Below, in pieces: positions 1-8,431 of a stretch of DNA of 64,000 nt. The translations under genes and the position numbers were made by a program. The stretch covers positions 1 to 64,000 of the forward strand of contig NZ_JBDLLG010000016.1 in assembly GCF_039822625.1 (NCBI RefSeq). The letters run 5' to 3'. The notes under the pieces were generated by a model that worked only from the letters and a program-made list of their open reading frames with translations, ran no database searches and was not told the origin of the DNA. The DNA is from Marinimicrobium locisalis (GTDB lineage Bacteria; Pseudomonadota; Gammaproteobacteria; Pseudomonadales; Cellvibrionaceae). Each line of letters starts with the position of its first letter. The first letter of the stretch is position 1.

Positions 1-54
1 TTCCCTATCTTGGCACATCGCGATGCCGGTTAAAGAGGGGAGGAGACCATCTCA

Positions 55-82
55 TCGCCCTACGTCGCTTACAGTAGGGCGA
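55..82. other. Inverted repeat downstream of the symporter gene
   Basis: Perfect 9-bp arms TCGCCCTAC (55-63) and GTAGGGCGA (74-82) enclose a 10-base loop, about 30 bases past the symporter stop codon. It could end the arabinose operon, but no T-run follows on the minus strand, so calling it a terminator is only a guess. Confidence 0.35.
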
Positions 83-113
83 CGCGGCATACACCGCGCC
101 CGCCGCAACCAAT

Positions 114-1484
114 CTATGAAACGTTGGGATCTGCGTCGGCCAGAGCCGTATCCTGCAGGCTGTCCCGCTTCATTTCCTCGTAGTACTTATCGGTGATTTT
201 GTACTTGAACATCAGCCCGCCCATGATGGCGTGGAACACGCCGGGGATGACGGACAACATCAGTGCAATACCGGTCAGGGTGAACGGGCTCTGCTCAACG
301 TTGGCTTCATAGTTGAAGTAGGTCAGCAGCAGGCCGACGATAAAACCGGCCGCGCCCATGCCCGCTTTCTGGAAAAAGCTGATACCGCCGAATGCCAGGC
401 CGGAGACGCGCTTGCCGGTCTTGGCCTGTCCGTAGTCCACGGACTCGGCAATGGCACTCCAGAAGACGGGCGCGTGCAAGTCCACCACGAAGGAAATCAG
501 GAAATAAAGAACAAATGCCAACCAGACATCACCGGGCTGAACGGCAAAGAACATGATCACGCTCAGAACGCCAACGGCGAGCTGAGTCCAGCGGAAGAGC
601 TGAATCTTACAGAAGCGCTTCGTGATCCAGGTCGAGGCGATCATCGCCAGAAGCGCCCCGGTCACCCCGGTGGTCATAAAAGCGGACAGCATTGTGGCGT
701 CGGCGCCCAAGTAATACTTGGCGTAGTACGCGGCGACGGAGCTTCGGACGACGTATCCGAGCGTTCCGGTGAAACAGACGGCGCATAGAATCAACCATTG
801 GTCATTTTTAATCAGAATTTTGAACTGCTCGCCCAGGGTTTTATCTTGCACCTGGTGTTTCACCCGCTCGGTGGTGGTGAAAAAGCAGAACAGCAGCAAC
901 GCCGTGCCCAGAATCCCCATCAGCCCCATAGACGCCTGGTAACCGACCGCCAGATCGCCATCGCCCCAGTTCTCGGCCATGATGGGCACAATGATGGTGA
1001 CCAGAAAGGCCGCCACCTTGGCGAAAAACAATCGGTAGCCGTTGGCCGACAATCGCTCTTTCGGGTCCGGCGTCAGTACACCGATTAGGGAGATATAGGG
1101 AATGGTCACGGAGGTGAACATCACCGTTACCAGGATGTAAGTGGCGTAGGCCCAGACCAGCTTGGCGTTGTAGCTCCAGTCCGGTGTGGAAAACATCAGG
1201 AAGATGGACAGGCCGAAGGGAATCGACATGAACAGGAAGTAAGGACGGTAGCGCCCCCAACGGGTGTTAACCTTATCGGTAATCAAGCCCATCAGCGGGT
1301 CGGTCACCGCATCCACCAGCCGGGCCACCAAAAATAGGATACCCATATGGCTGGGCTTTAGACCAAAAATGTCGGTATAGAAATACGAGACGATCAGGAA
1401 CATCGAGGAGATCACGAGGTTCACGGCGGTATCGCCGCTACCAAAGCCCACTTTCTCCAGAAGCGTCAGTTTATTCGTTTTCAT
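114..1484 (-). CDS. GPH-family sugar:cation symporter, probably for L-arabinose
   Basis: The 456-residue product is a polytopic inner-membrane protein with about 12 hydrophobic segments. It resembles the glycoside-pentoside-hexuronide:cation symporters (MelB, XylP, YicJ), with the N-terminal pattern of a charged start, GFGSGD, and later a DAVTDPLMG motif near residue 60 that is typical of the family. These proteins import sugars with Na+ or H+. It is the last gene of the araB-araD-araA series on the minus strand, 91 bp after araA, which makes L-arabinose or an arabino-oligosaccharide the likely substrate; that is inferred from position only. A terminator lies between araA and this gene, so its transcription may be partly uncoupled; a TATAAA-like sequence sits about 25 bases before the ATG. 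Length is normal for the family. Confidence 0.85.
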   Translation of the reverse strand: MKTNKLTLLEKVGFGSGDTAVNLVISSMFLIVSYFYTDIFGLKPSHMGILFLVARLVDAVTDPLMGLITDKVNTRWGRYRPYFLFMSIPFGLSIFLMFSTPDWSYNAKLVWAYATYILVTVMFTSVTIPYISLIGVLTPDPKERLSANGYRLFFAKVAAFLVTIIVPIMAENWGDGDLAVGYQASMGLMGILGTALLLFCFFTTTERVKHQVQDKTLGEQFKILIKNDQWLILCAVCFTGTLGYVVRSSVAAYYAKYYLGADATMLSAFMTTGVTGALLAMIASTWITKRFCKIQLFRWTQLAVGVLSVIMFFAVQPGDVWLAFVLYFLISFVVDLHAPVFWSAIAESVDYGQAKTGKRVSGLAFGGISFFQKAGMGAAGFIVGLLLTYFNYEANVEQSPFTLTGIALMLSVIPGVFHAIMGGLMFKYKITDKYYEEMKRDSLQDTALADADPNVS

Positions 1485-1531
1485 AATCGGGCAGCCTTTT
1501 GGGTGATTTTATAGTGGAGTGGCCCAGATAG

Positions 1532-1565
1532 AAAAAACCGGCGAGTGCCCGAAGACACTCGCCGG
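1532..1565 (-). terminator. Rho-independent terminator between araA and the symporter
   Basis: On the minus strand a stem of CCGGCGAGTG (1556-1565 read in reverse, pairing with 1538-1547) and an 8-base loop are followed by six T residues (1532-1537). It lies just after the araA stop codon and before the symporter, so it probably attenuates read-through rather than ending the operon. Confidence 0.8.
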
Positions 1566-1575
1566 CTGTTCAGCC

Positions 1576-3078
1576 TTACACGCCTTGCTTCAAGTGGTAG
1601 TAAGCGGCGTTTTGACGCAGTTCGTCTTTGAATTTGCGAACCTTGGTGTCCTCGTCGATCACCACGGCCTCGACACCCGCCATTTCAGCGAAGTCGATGA
1701 TCTGCTCGGTGGTGACACCCTGACTGTAAACGCTGTGGTGCGCACCACCGGCGTGAATCCAGGCGGCGCCGGCAATACCCAGGTTCGGACGCGGCTCCCA
1801 CAAGGCGGAGGCCACCGGCAGGTTCGGCAGGTCGGCCGGAGGCGCAACGGTATCGAGCTCGTTCACCACGATGCGGAACCGGGTACCCAGGTCCACGGTG
1901 GTGATGTTCATGGCCGGTCCGGGCTTACCGGTAAACTTCAGACGGGCGATGTCTTTGCGAATGCCGATGGTATGCAAAGCCACCTCCAGACGCGGTTTTT
2001 CCGCCGCAATGCTCGGGCAGATTTCCAGCATGTGGGCGCCGAGCACCTGATCGCGAGTGCCCAGATTGTAGGTGTAGTCTTCCATAAAGGAAGTGCCACC
2101 CTCTTTGCCCTGGCTGATCACTTTCACGATGCGGGTCATGGCCGCGGTTTTCCAGTCGCCTTCACCACCGTAACCGTAGCCCTTGGCCATCAGGCGCTGA
2201 GTGGCTAAACCGGGCAGGCCGGTCAGGCCCGTGAGATTTTCAAAGTTGTTGGTGAAGGCTTTGAAGCCGCCCTTTTCCAGGAAGCGCTGCATGCCAAGTT
2301 CCAGACGGGCTTCATTCTTGATCATCGCCATCTGGTGCTCGTCTTTCAGCACCTCATCGGCCACTTCGTAGGTTTTCAGGTATTCGTCCACCAGAGCGTT
2401 GGCATCATCCTCGCTCACCGCATCCACGATTTCAGCCAGATCGCCCAAACCAAAAGCATGCACTTCATAGCCGAAGTGAATCTGAGCGGCAACTTTGTCA
2501 CCTTCGGTAACCGCCACTTGACGCATGTTGTCGCCAAAGCGAGCCACTTTCAGGCCCTGTGACTCGTTCCAGCCCATGGCCACGCGCAGCCAGTCGTCGA
2601 TTTCCTGCTGAACGCGATCCTGCTTCCAGTGCCCGACCACAACGCGACGCTCCTGACGCAGGCGGGTACCGATATAGCCGAACTCGCGGTCACCGTGGGC
2701 GCTCTGGTGCAGGTTCATGTAGTCCATGTTGATGTCGGCCCAGGGCAACTCGGCATTGAACTGGGTGTGCAGGTGCATGTAGGGCTTGTTCAAGGCTTTC
2801 AGGCCGGCGATCCACATTTTCGCCGGAGAGAAGGTGTGCATCCACAGAATCAGACCAACACAGTTGCTGTCGTTGTTGGCCCGCAAGCAAACATCCAGAA
2901 TTTCATCCGGGGTTTTCACCGTCGGTTGGGCGACGATTTTGGCGGAGATTTTGTCCGAGCCGGTCAGGCCGTCGGCAATCTCCTGGCTGTTGGCCGCTAC
3001 TTGTTCCAGGACTTTGGGGCCGTAAAGATGCTGAGAGCCGGTGACGAACCAAATTTCTTTATTACCGTAAGTTTTCAT
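1576..3078 (-). CDS. araA: L-arabinose isomerase
   Basis: This enzyme converts L-arabinose to L-ribulose in the cytoplasm, the first step of the isomerase route. The 500-residue length matches the family (E. coli AraA is 500). The four residues known to bind the divalent metal are all present in their usual contexts: Glu in GGEGD, Glu in SFMED, His in GAHMLE and His in AHHSVY. I chose the ATG at 3078, giving MKTYGNKEIWF as in other AraA proteins; a TTG five codons upstream would add residues not found in relatives. It follows araD by 29 bp, in the order araB-araD-araA rather than the enterobacterial BAD order. Confidence 0.97.
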   Translation of the reverse strand: MKTYGNKEIWFVTGSQHLYGPKVLEQVAANSQEIADGLTGSDKISAKIVAQPTVKTPDEILDVCLRANNDSNCVGLILWMHTFSPAKMWIAGLKALNKPYMHLHTQFNAELPWADINMDYMNLHQSAHGDREFGYIGTRLRQERRVVVGHWKQDRVQQEIDDWLRVAMGWNESQGLKVARFGDNMRQVAVTEGDKVAAQIHFGYEVHAFGLGDLAEIVDAVSEDDANALVDEYLKTYEVADEVLKDEHQMAMIKNEARLELGMQRFLEKGGFKAFTNNFENLTGLTGLPGLATQRLMAKGYGYGGEGDWKTAAMTRIVKVISQGKEGGTSFMEDYTYNLGTRDQVLGAHMLEICPSIAAEKPRLEVALHTIGIRKDIARLKFTGKPGPAMNITTVDLGTRFRIVVNELDTVAPPADLPNLPVASALWEPRPNLGIAGAAWIHAGGAHHSVYSQGVTTEQIIDFAEMAGVEAVVIDEDTKVRKFKDELRQNAAYYHLKQGV

Positions 3079-3107
3079 GTCTGTATCCCGCAAAATATCA
3101 AGTTAAA

Positions 3108-3800
3108 TCAGTTCTGCCCGTAGTAAGCGTTTTTGCCATGCTTACGCAGGTAGTGTTTGTCCGCTATGGCTTGCTTGAGCGGTTGCACGTTGGGCTTCAA
3201 GGTGCGGGTCAAGTAGGCCATTTTTGCCATTTCTTCCAGTACCACCGCGTGGTAAACCGATTGCGCCGCGTTTTTGCCCCAGGTAAAGGGGGCATGGCCG
3301 GCAATGATTACCATGGGCGTTTCCACCGGGTTTCTGTCTTTAAAGCAATCGGTAATCTGAACGCCGGTTTCCTCTTCGTAATCCCGCTCAATTTGCGCGT
3401 CGCTCATCACTGCGGTGCAGGGCACATCGCCGTAAGCGTAATCCGCGTGGGTGGTGCCCAGGCAGGGAATCGGCTCCTGAGCTTGGGCCCAGGCCGTGGC
3501 GTAGGTGGAATGGGTGTGGGTCACGCCGCCGATGTCTGCAAAGTGACGATACAGGTGGGTATGGGTCTTGGTGTCCGAGGAGGGGCGCAGCTTACCCTCC
3601 ACTACATTGTTGTCCAGGTCGACGACCACAATGTCGTCCACCTTCATGTCTTCATAGGCCACACCGCTGGGTTTGATGGCGACGACGCCCTTCTCGCGGT
3701 CGATCTGGGATACGTTGCCCCAGGTGTAGACCACCAGGTTGCGGTGGTGCAACTGCATGTTGGCTTCGTACACCTGCTCTTTGAGTTCACGGTAACTCAT
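3108..3800 (-). CDS. araD: L-ribulose-5-phosphate 4-epimerase
   Basis: AraD interconverts L-ribulose 5-phosphate and D-xylulose 5-phosphate, which enters the pentose phosphate pathway. The 230-residue product is a class II aldolase-fold protein with the zinc-binding HTHS pair near residue 95 and the third histidine in GHAPFTWG near 170. The reading frame is open further upstream, but the ATG at 3800 gives the conserved MSYRELKEQV start and overlaps the araB stop codon in an ATGA arrangement, so translation is probably coupled to araB. Confidence 0.96.
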   Translation of the reverse strand: MSYRELKEQVYEANMQLHHRNLVVYTWGNVSQIDREKGVVAIKPSGVAYEDMKVDDIVVVDLDNNVVEGKLRPSSDTKTHTHLYRHFADIGGVTHTHSTYATAWAQAQEPIPCLGTTHADYAYGDVPCTAVMSDAQIERDYEEETGVQITDCFKDRNPVETPMVIIAGHAPFTWGKNAAQSVYHAVVLEEMAKMAYLTRTLKPNVQPLKQAIADKHYLRKHGKNAYYGQN

Positions 3801-5464
3801 GCGCGATCTCCTTCTACAAAGGCTCCCAGAGCCTGATACTTCTGATACAGCTCGTCGTACTGCTTGGCATTGCCGGCATCCGGGGTGTAGGTTTTGCAAA
3901 CCGGCGAGGCCATGACCTTTTGCGCTTCTTCCACAGAGCCGTGAACACCAGCGATGGTGGAGGCGAAAATTGCCGCGCCCAGGGCACAGCTCTGTTCACT
4001 TTCCAGTACGTCGATCTGGCAGTTCCAAACGTCCGCACAGACCTGCATGACAAAGTCGGACTTTTTAGAAATACCGCCGATCACCACCACGGCACTGATA
4101 TCCACACCCTCGTTTTTGAAACGCTCAATAATAGCGCGGGCACCAAAGGCAGTGGCTTCCACCAGTGAGCGGAATACCTGTGGTGCTTGGCTGCCCATTT
4201 TCAGGCCACTGATGGCCATGCTCAGGGTCTGGTCGGCATCCGGCGTGCGGCGGCCGTTGACCCAATCCAGGGCGGTAATGCCATTGGCACCCACGGGCAC
4301 TTGATCGGCTTCCGCGCCCAGAGCGGCCAACGTCTTATCTTCAATCTCTTCCACCAGTGCCTGGCGGGTGGACTCATCCAGCTTGTCGGTGGTAGCCAGC
4401 AGGTTGTTAACCGGCCAGTTGATCAGGTTGCGGAACCAAGCGTAGAGGTCGCCGAAGGCCGACTGACCGGCTTCCAGACCCACCATGCCCGGAATGACCG
4501 AACCGTCCACCTGGCCGCAGATACCGCGAATGCACTTCTCGCCAATGTCTTCATAGCTGGCCACGGTGATGTCGCAGGTGGAGGTGCCCATCACTTTGGT
4601 GAGTACCCCCGGTTTTACGTTCGCGGCTACGGCACCCATATGGCAGTCAAAAGCCCCGAAGCCCACGGGAATGCCCGCGGGCAGGCCCAGTTTATCGGCC
4701 CACTCGTCGCTCAACGGACCCACGCTTTCGGCGGAGGTAAAGGTGTCGGCGGGCAGGCGATCTCGCAGACCGTCCAGTACCGGATCCAGGCCGGTGAAGA
4801 AATCGTTGGGCGGGTAGCCGCCCCAGCTTTCGTGCCACATAACTTTGTGGCCGGCGGCGCAACGGCCAGCGCGGAATTTGCTCGGGTGGGTAGTGCCGGT
4901 CAACACGGCGGGCATCCAGTCACAGTGCTCGACCCAGCTGTAGGCGGCCTGGTGAACGGAGGCATCTTCACGCATGACGTGCATCGCCTTGGCCCAGAAC
5001 CACTCGGAGGAATAAATACCCCCTTCATATTTAAGGTAGTTGACCTCAGCGGCCTCGGCGGCAGCGGTAATCTGTTGGGCTTCTTTAATCGCGGTGTGGT
5101 CTTTCCACAGCACGAACATCGCGTTAGGGTTCTCGGCAAATTCGGGTTTCAGTGCCAGCGCGGTGCCTTCGCTGTCCACCGGCACCGGAGTGGAACCGGT
5201 GGTATCAAAACTGATGCCGACCACCTGCCGGGCCGCCCCCTCGGGCGCTTCCTTCCACAGACCCTGGACGGCCTGCTCCAGGCCCTCGAGGTAATCAAGC
5301 GGATGCTGACGGAACTGATCTTTGGCCGGATCGGAGTAGAGGCCTTGGTTCCAGCGCTTGTAGGGAACCACGGTGGTGGCGACTTCCTCGCCGTTTGCGG
5401 TGTCGACCAACAGGGCTCGAACCGAGTCAGACCCGTAATCCAGGCCCAGTGCGTAAGACGTCAT
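3797..5464 (-). CDS. araB: Ribulokinase
   Basis: AraB phosphorylates L-ribulose with ATP to L-ribulose 5-phosphate. The 555-residue protein has the FGGY sugar-kinase start GLDYGSDSVRALLVD, the substrate-binding segment FGAFDCHMGA, and the C-terminal nucleotide-binding segment VIGGISKKSDF. Length is close to E. coli AraB (566). It is the first gene of the araB-araD-araA-symporter unit. Its start lies 57 bases from the palindrome at 5521-5530, which overlaps a likely sigma-70 promoter. No araC-type gene is adjacent, so the regulator must be elsewhere. Confidence 0.97.
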   Translation of the reverse strand: MTSYALGLDYGSDSVRALLVDTANGEEVATTVVPYKRWNQGLYSDPAKDQFRQHPLDYLEGLEQAVQGLWKEAPEGAARQVVGISFDTTGSTPVPVDSEGTALALKPEFAENPNAMFVLWKDHTAIKEAQQITAAAEAAEVNYLKYEGGIYSSEWFWAKAMHVMREDASVHQAAYSWVEHCDWMPAVLTGTTHPSKFRAGRCAAGHKVMWHESWGGYPPNDFFTGLDPVLDGLRDRLPADTFTSAESVGPLSDEWADKLGLPAGIPVGFGAFDCHMGAVAANVKPGVLTKVMGTSTCDITVASYEDIGEKCIRGICGQVDGSVIPGMVGLEAGQSAFGDLYAWFRNLINWPVNNLLATTDKLDESTRQALVEEIEDKTLAALGAEADQVPVGANGITALDWVNGRRTPDADQTLSMAISGLKMGSQAPQVFRSLVEATAFGARAIIERFKNEGVDISAVVVIGGISKKSDFVMQVCADVWNCQIDVLESEQSCALGAAIFASTIAGVHGSVEEAQKVMASPVCKTYTPDAGNAKQYDELYQKYQALGAFVEGDRA

Positions 5465-5520
5465 ACATTCACCTTATTCTTGAGGCCTGCGAGCAGGCGC
5501 ATCGTTGCCGATATTTATTG

Positions 5521-5552
5521 TATTATAATATGCGTAACCGCCTGGTTGTCAA
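5521..5552 (-). promoter_or_regulatory. araB promoter with overlapping palindromic operator
   Basis: On the minus strand a consensus -35 TTGACA (5547-5552) is followed after 16 bases by TATTAT (5525-5530), or after 19 bases by TATAAT (5522-5527). The -10 region is embedded in the perfect palindrome TATTATAATA (5521-5530). The same palindrome, in an identical 12-base context GTATTATAATAT on the plus strand, occurs before the dehydratase gene at 7378-7387. Because the spacing to the best -35 differs at the two places, a shared operator explains the match better than a -10 box alone. The regulator is unknown. Confidence 0.65.
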
Positions 5553-5602
5553 CGAGTTTCGGCGGTTGGGAGTGGAAACGGCGGGGGCCGCTCGATTGCG
5601 AA

Positions 5603-7345
5603 TCAGTGGGAGTGCGCGGGTACCTTGGCGCCGCGACAGCCGACCAGAAAATCGAAATCACAGCCCTCGTCGGCTTGCAGCACATGTTCCAAATAGAGCT
5701 GCATGTAACCCCCGACCCGAGCGATGGGTAGCTTTTGGCGCACAAGCTCGAGACGACGGGCCAACTCTTCTTCGGACAACTCCACCCGCAGCTCACCGCC
5801 TTCGGCGTCCAGCACGATCCAGTCGCCATCCTCGACCGCCGCCAACGGGCCCAGTTCGCGGGCTTCCGGGGTGACGTGCAGCACGACGGTGCCAAAAGCT
5901 GTGCCGCTCATACGGGCGTCGGAAATACGCACCATATCGGTCACGCCCTGCTTTAGCAGTTTGGGCGGCAAGCCCATGTTGCCGACCTCCGCCATACCGG
6001 GGTAACCCTTGGGGCCGCAGTTTTTCAACACCATAACGGAGTTACGGTCTACATCGAGGTCCGGGTCCATAATGCGCGCCTTGTAATGCTCGAAATCTTC
6101 AAACACCACCGCCCGTCCTCGGTGCTTCATCAGCTCCGGGGAGGCGGAGGAGGGTTTGAGCACAGCCCCCCGGGGAGCCAGATTGCCGCGCACAATGCAG
6201 ATCCCCCCACTGGCGCAAAGCGGATTATCCAGCGGGCGAATCACCTCATCATTAAAGCACTCGGCGCTGCGATTGTTGTCCCAGAGCGTTTTACCGGTCA
6301 CCGTCATAGCGCCCTTCTCCAGCAGTTCCGCCTCGCCCAGGCGGCGCAGCACCGGTGGCAAACCGCCAGCGTAGTAAAACTCTTCCATCAGATACCGCCC
6401 CGAGGGCAGCAGATCGACAATGGTGGGCACCGGTTGGCCATAGGTTTGCCAGTCATCCAGCGACAGCGGTACCCCCACCCGCTGAGCGAGCGCCTTCATG
6501 TGAATGGTCGTGTTGGTCGAGCCGCCCACCGCCGCGATGGTGCGAATGGCATTGATAAAGGAGGCGCGAGTCATAATGTCGGACGGTTTGAGGTCCTCCT
6601 TAATCATTTCCACGATCCGCATACCGCTGACGTAGGCGTTGGCATAACGGCGCGAGTCCACCGCCGGGATGGCGGCACTGCCGGGCAGCGACATGCCCAT
6701 GGCCTCGGCCACACAGGCCATGGTGGAGGCCGTACCCATGGTATTGCAGGTGCCGGTCGAGCGAGACATGCCCGCTTCGGCGTCCATAAATTCGTCCAGC
6801 GTAATACGCCCGGCCTTGTAATCCTCGTGCAGGTTCCAAACCAGCGTGCCCGAACCCACGTCCTGCCCGCGATGCTTGCCATTGAGCATGGGGCCGCCGG
6901 TCACCACCAGTGCCGGCAAATCACAGCTGGCCGCGCCCATCATCAACGCCGGCGTGGTTTTGTCGCAGCCGGTCATGAGCACAACGCCATCAATGGGGTT
7001 CCCGCGAATGGATTCCTCCACATCCATGGCCGCCAGGTTACGGGTCAGCATGGCCGTGGGGCGCAGGTTGGACTCACCATTGGAGAAAACCGGAAATTCG
7101 ACCGGCACACCACCGGCCTCGAGAATGCCACGGCGAACCCGGTCGGCGAGGTCGCGAAAATGGGCATTACAGGGGGTGAGCTCGGACCAGGTGTTACAGA
7201 TTCCAATCACAGGTTTGCCCTGGAAGTGGTGCTCGGGGATGCCCTGGTTCTTCATCCAGCTACGGTACATAAAACCGTTTTTGTCGCGCTCACCAAACCA
7301 CTGGGTGGAACGGAGGGGTCGCTTGCCTTGTTTATTATCGGTCAT
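5603..7345 (-). CDS. IlvD/Edd-family pentonate dehydratase (L-arabonate dehydratase-like)
   Basis: The 580-residue protein belongs to the IlvD/Edd dehydratases, which use an Fe-S cluster and Mg2+ to dehydrate sugar acids. The three cluster cysteines are visible in CNTWSELTPCN (near residue 58), TGCDKTTPA (near 127) and GTCNTMGTAS (near 200). The first of these is typical of the sugar-acid branch (L-arabonate or D-xylonate dehydratases) rather than branched-chain amino-acid IlvD. I chose the ATG at 7345 because the codons upstream run through the promoter palindrome. It lies just upstream of araB with its own promoter carrying the same palindrome, so control with the arabinose genes is likely. 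No sugar dehydrogenase or lactonase is in the window, so the exact substrate is uncertain. Confidence 0.85.
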   Translation of the reverse strand: MTDNKQGKRPLRSTQWFGERDKNGFMYRSWMKNQGIPEHHFQGKPVIGICNTWSELTPCNAHFRDLADRVRRGILEAGGVPVEFPVFSNGESNLRPTAMLTRNLAAMDVEESIRGNPIDGVVLMTGCDKTTPALMMGAASCDLPALVVTGGPMLNGKHRGQDVGSGTLVWNLHEDYKAGRITLDEFMDAEAGMSRSTGTCNTMGTASTMACVAEAMGMSLPGSAAIPAVDSRRYANAYVSGMRIVEMIKEDLKPSDIMTRASFINAIRTIAAVGGSTNTTIHMKALAQRVGVPLSLDDWQTYGQPVPTIVDLLPSGRYLMEEFYYAGGLPPVLRRLGEAELLEKGAMTVTGKTLWDNNRSAECFNDEVIRPLDNPLCASGGICIVRGNLAPRGAVLKPSSASPELMKHRGRAVVFEDFEHYKARIMDPDLDVDRNSVMVLKNCGPKGYPGMAEVGNMGLPPKLLKQGVTDMVRISDARMSGTAFGTVVLHVTPEARELGPLAAVEDGDWIVLDAEGGELRVELSEEELARRLELVRQKLPIARVGGYMQLYLEHVLQADEGCDFDFLVGCRGAKVPAHSH

Positions 7346-7377
7346 GGCAGACAGCTCGAGTTCTAGGCCCTTATTAG

Positions 7378-7412
7378 TATTATAATATATTCGCCGCCAC
7401 AAAGAACTTCAA
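7378..7412 (-). promoter_or_regulatory. Promoter/operator of the pentonate dehydratase gene
   Basis: The palindrome TATTATAATA lies at 7378-7387, 33 bases before the start codon. On the minus strand a TTGAAG (7407-7412) followed after 17 bases by TATATT could form the promoter. The plus-strand context TTATTAGTATTATAATAT closely matches that before araB. Confidence 0.6.
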
Positions 7413-7416
7413 GCAA

Positions 7417-7439
7417 TTCGGCGCCTATCAGGCGCCGAA
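7417..7439. other. Perfect hairpin in the dehydratase-rlmB gap
   Basis: Arms TTCGGCGCC (7417-7425) and GGCGCCGAA (7431-7439) surround the loop TATCA. It lies about 190 bases past the rlmB stop, just before the dehydratase promoter. It may end rlmB transcription, but the T-run is poor. I saw no gene in the rest of 7346-7629. Confidence 0.45.
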
Positions 7440-7629
7440 AATCGTGTAAAAAACATTTTTATTGGCAAAATCAGCCGATCGAGCATCGAAACTTCACGAA
7501 CCGGCGCTCAAAAATCGCCTTATGGTCATCAAAATCATAAGATGATTAAAGACCTCCCATAGAGAATCTTTTGAAAGCAAATGGGCGAACAGTCGTTCAA
7601 AAGAGGGCAAAATACGCCAAACGGTGGTT

Positions 7630-8370
7630 TTACAACCGCTGCCGAACGGCCTCAAATAAACAGACCCCGGTGGCGACCGACACATTCAAGCTACTGACGG
7701 TGCCCGCCATGGGAATTTTGATCAAGTAGTCGCAGGTCTCGCGGGTGAGCCGGCGAAGCCCTTCGCCTTCCGCCCCCATCACCAGCCCGAGGGGGCCCTT
7801 CAGGTCACTCTGGTACAAGGTGGCCTCGGCCTCACCGGCCGCCCCCACCAGCCATACGCCCTGTTCCTGAAGCTTTTTCAGGGTGCGGGCGAGATTGGTT
7901 ACCGGCACAAAAGGGAGCACCTCCGCCGCGCCGCAGGCCACCTTGCGAGCCACGGGACTAAGGCCGGCGGATTTGTCCTTGGGCGCGATCACCGCGTCCA
8001 CCCCCGCCGCCTCGGCACTGCGCAGGCAAGCGCCCAGGTTATGGGGGTCGGTGACGCCATCGAGCACCAACAGAAACGGAGGATGGTCCAGCCCCTCGAT
8101 GTGACGAAGTAAAAAAGCCTCATCATGCACGGGGCCCGGGCGGCAAACCGCTACCACCCCCTGGTGACTTTCCCCCTGTACCATGGCATCGAGTTTGGCA
8201 CGGGCCATGGACTGCACAGAAATGCCTTGCCCTTGGGCCAGCTTTAGCACCTTTCCCAAGCGCTGGTCGGCGCGCCCCTGCAAGCAGTACAGTTCCAGCA
8301 CTCGCTCTGGCGAGCTTTTTAGCAGCGCCTGCACCGAGTGCAGGCCAAAGACCCATTCTTTCTTACTCAC
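7630..8370 (-). CDS. rlmB: 23S rRNA (guanosine-2'-O-)-methyltransferase RlmB
   Basis: RlmB methylates the 2'-OH of G2251 in the peptidyl-transferase loop of 23S rRNA using S-adenosylmethionine. The 246-residue protein has an N-terminal substrate-binding domain (to about residue 75) and a SpoU-type knotted methyltransferase domain. The SpoU motifs are visible: DGVTDPHNLGACLRSAEAAG (motif 1), LVMGAEGEGL (motif 2) and PMAGTVSSLNVSVATG (motif 3). The start is GTG at 8370, giving MSKKEWVFGLHSV. It follows rnr by 61 bp on the same strand, the order known from E. coli. Confidence 0.96.
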   Translation of the reverse strand: MSKKEWVFGLHSVQALLKSSPERVLELYCLQGRADQRLGKVLKLAQGQGISVQSMARAKLDAMVQGESHQGVVAVCRPGPVHDEAFLLRHIEGLDHPPFLLVLDGVTDPHNLGACLRSAEAAGVDAVIAPKDKSAGLSPVARKVACGAAEVLPFVPVTNLARTLKKLQEQGVWLVGAAGEAEATLYQSDLKGPLGLVMGAEGEGLRRLTRETCDYLIKIPMAGTVSSLNVSVATGVCLFEAVRQRL

Positions 8371-8431
8371 CCACTAATCCTGTTCCTGTTGGCGGACGGC
8401 GTTGACCGGCCCCAAGTTCTCAAACCAGCCT

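Noticed and set aside
4187..5731. 514-codon open frame opposite araB
   Set aside because: It is antisense to a certain gene and shows only low-complexity Gly/His/Val-rich translation typical of high-GC shadow frames.
6086..7366. 426-codon open frame opposite the dehydratase gene
   Set aside because: His/Arg/Gly-rich antisense shadow of an identified enzyme with intact motifs.
7494..7685. 63-residue frame after rlmB
   Set aside because: It overlaps the rlmB 3' end out of frame, with no ribosome-binding site or recognisable domain.
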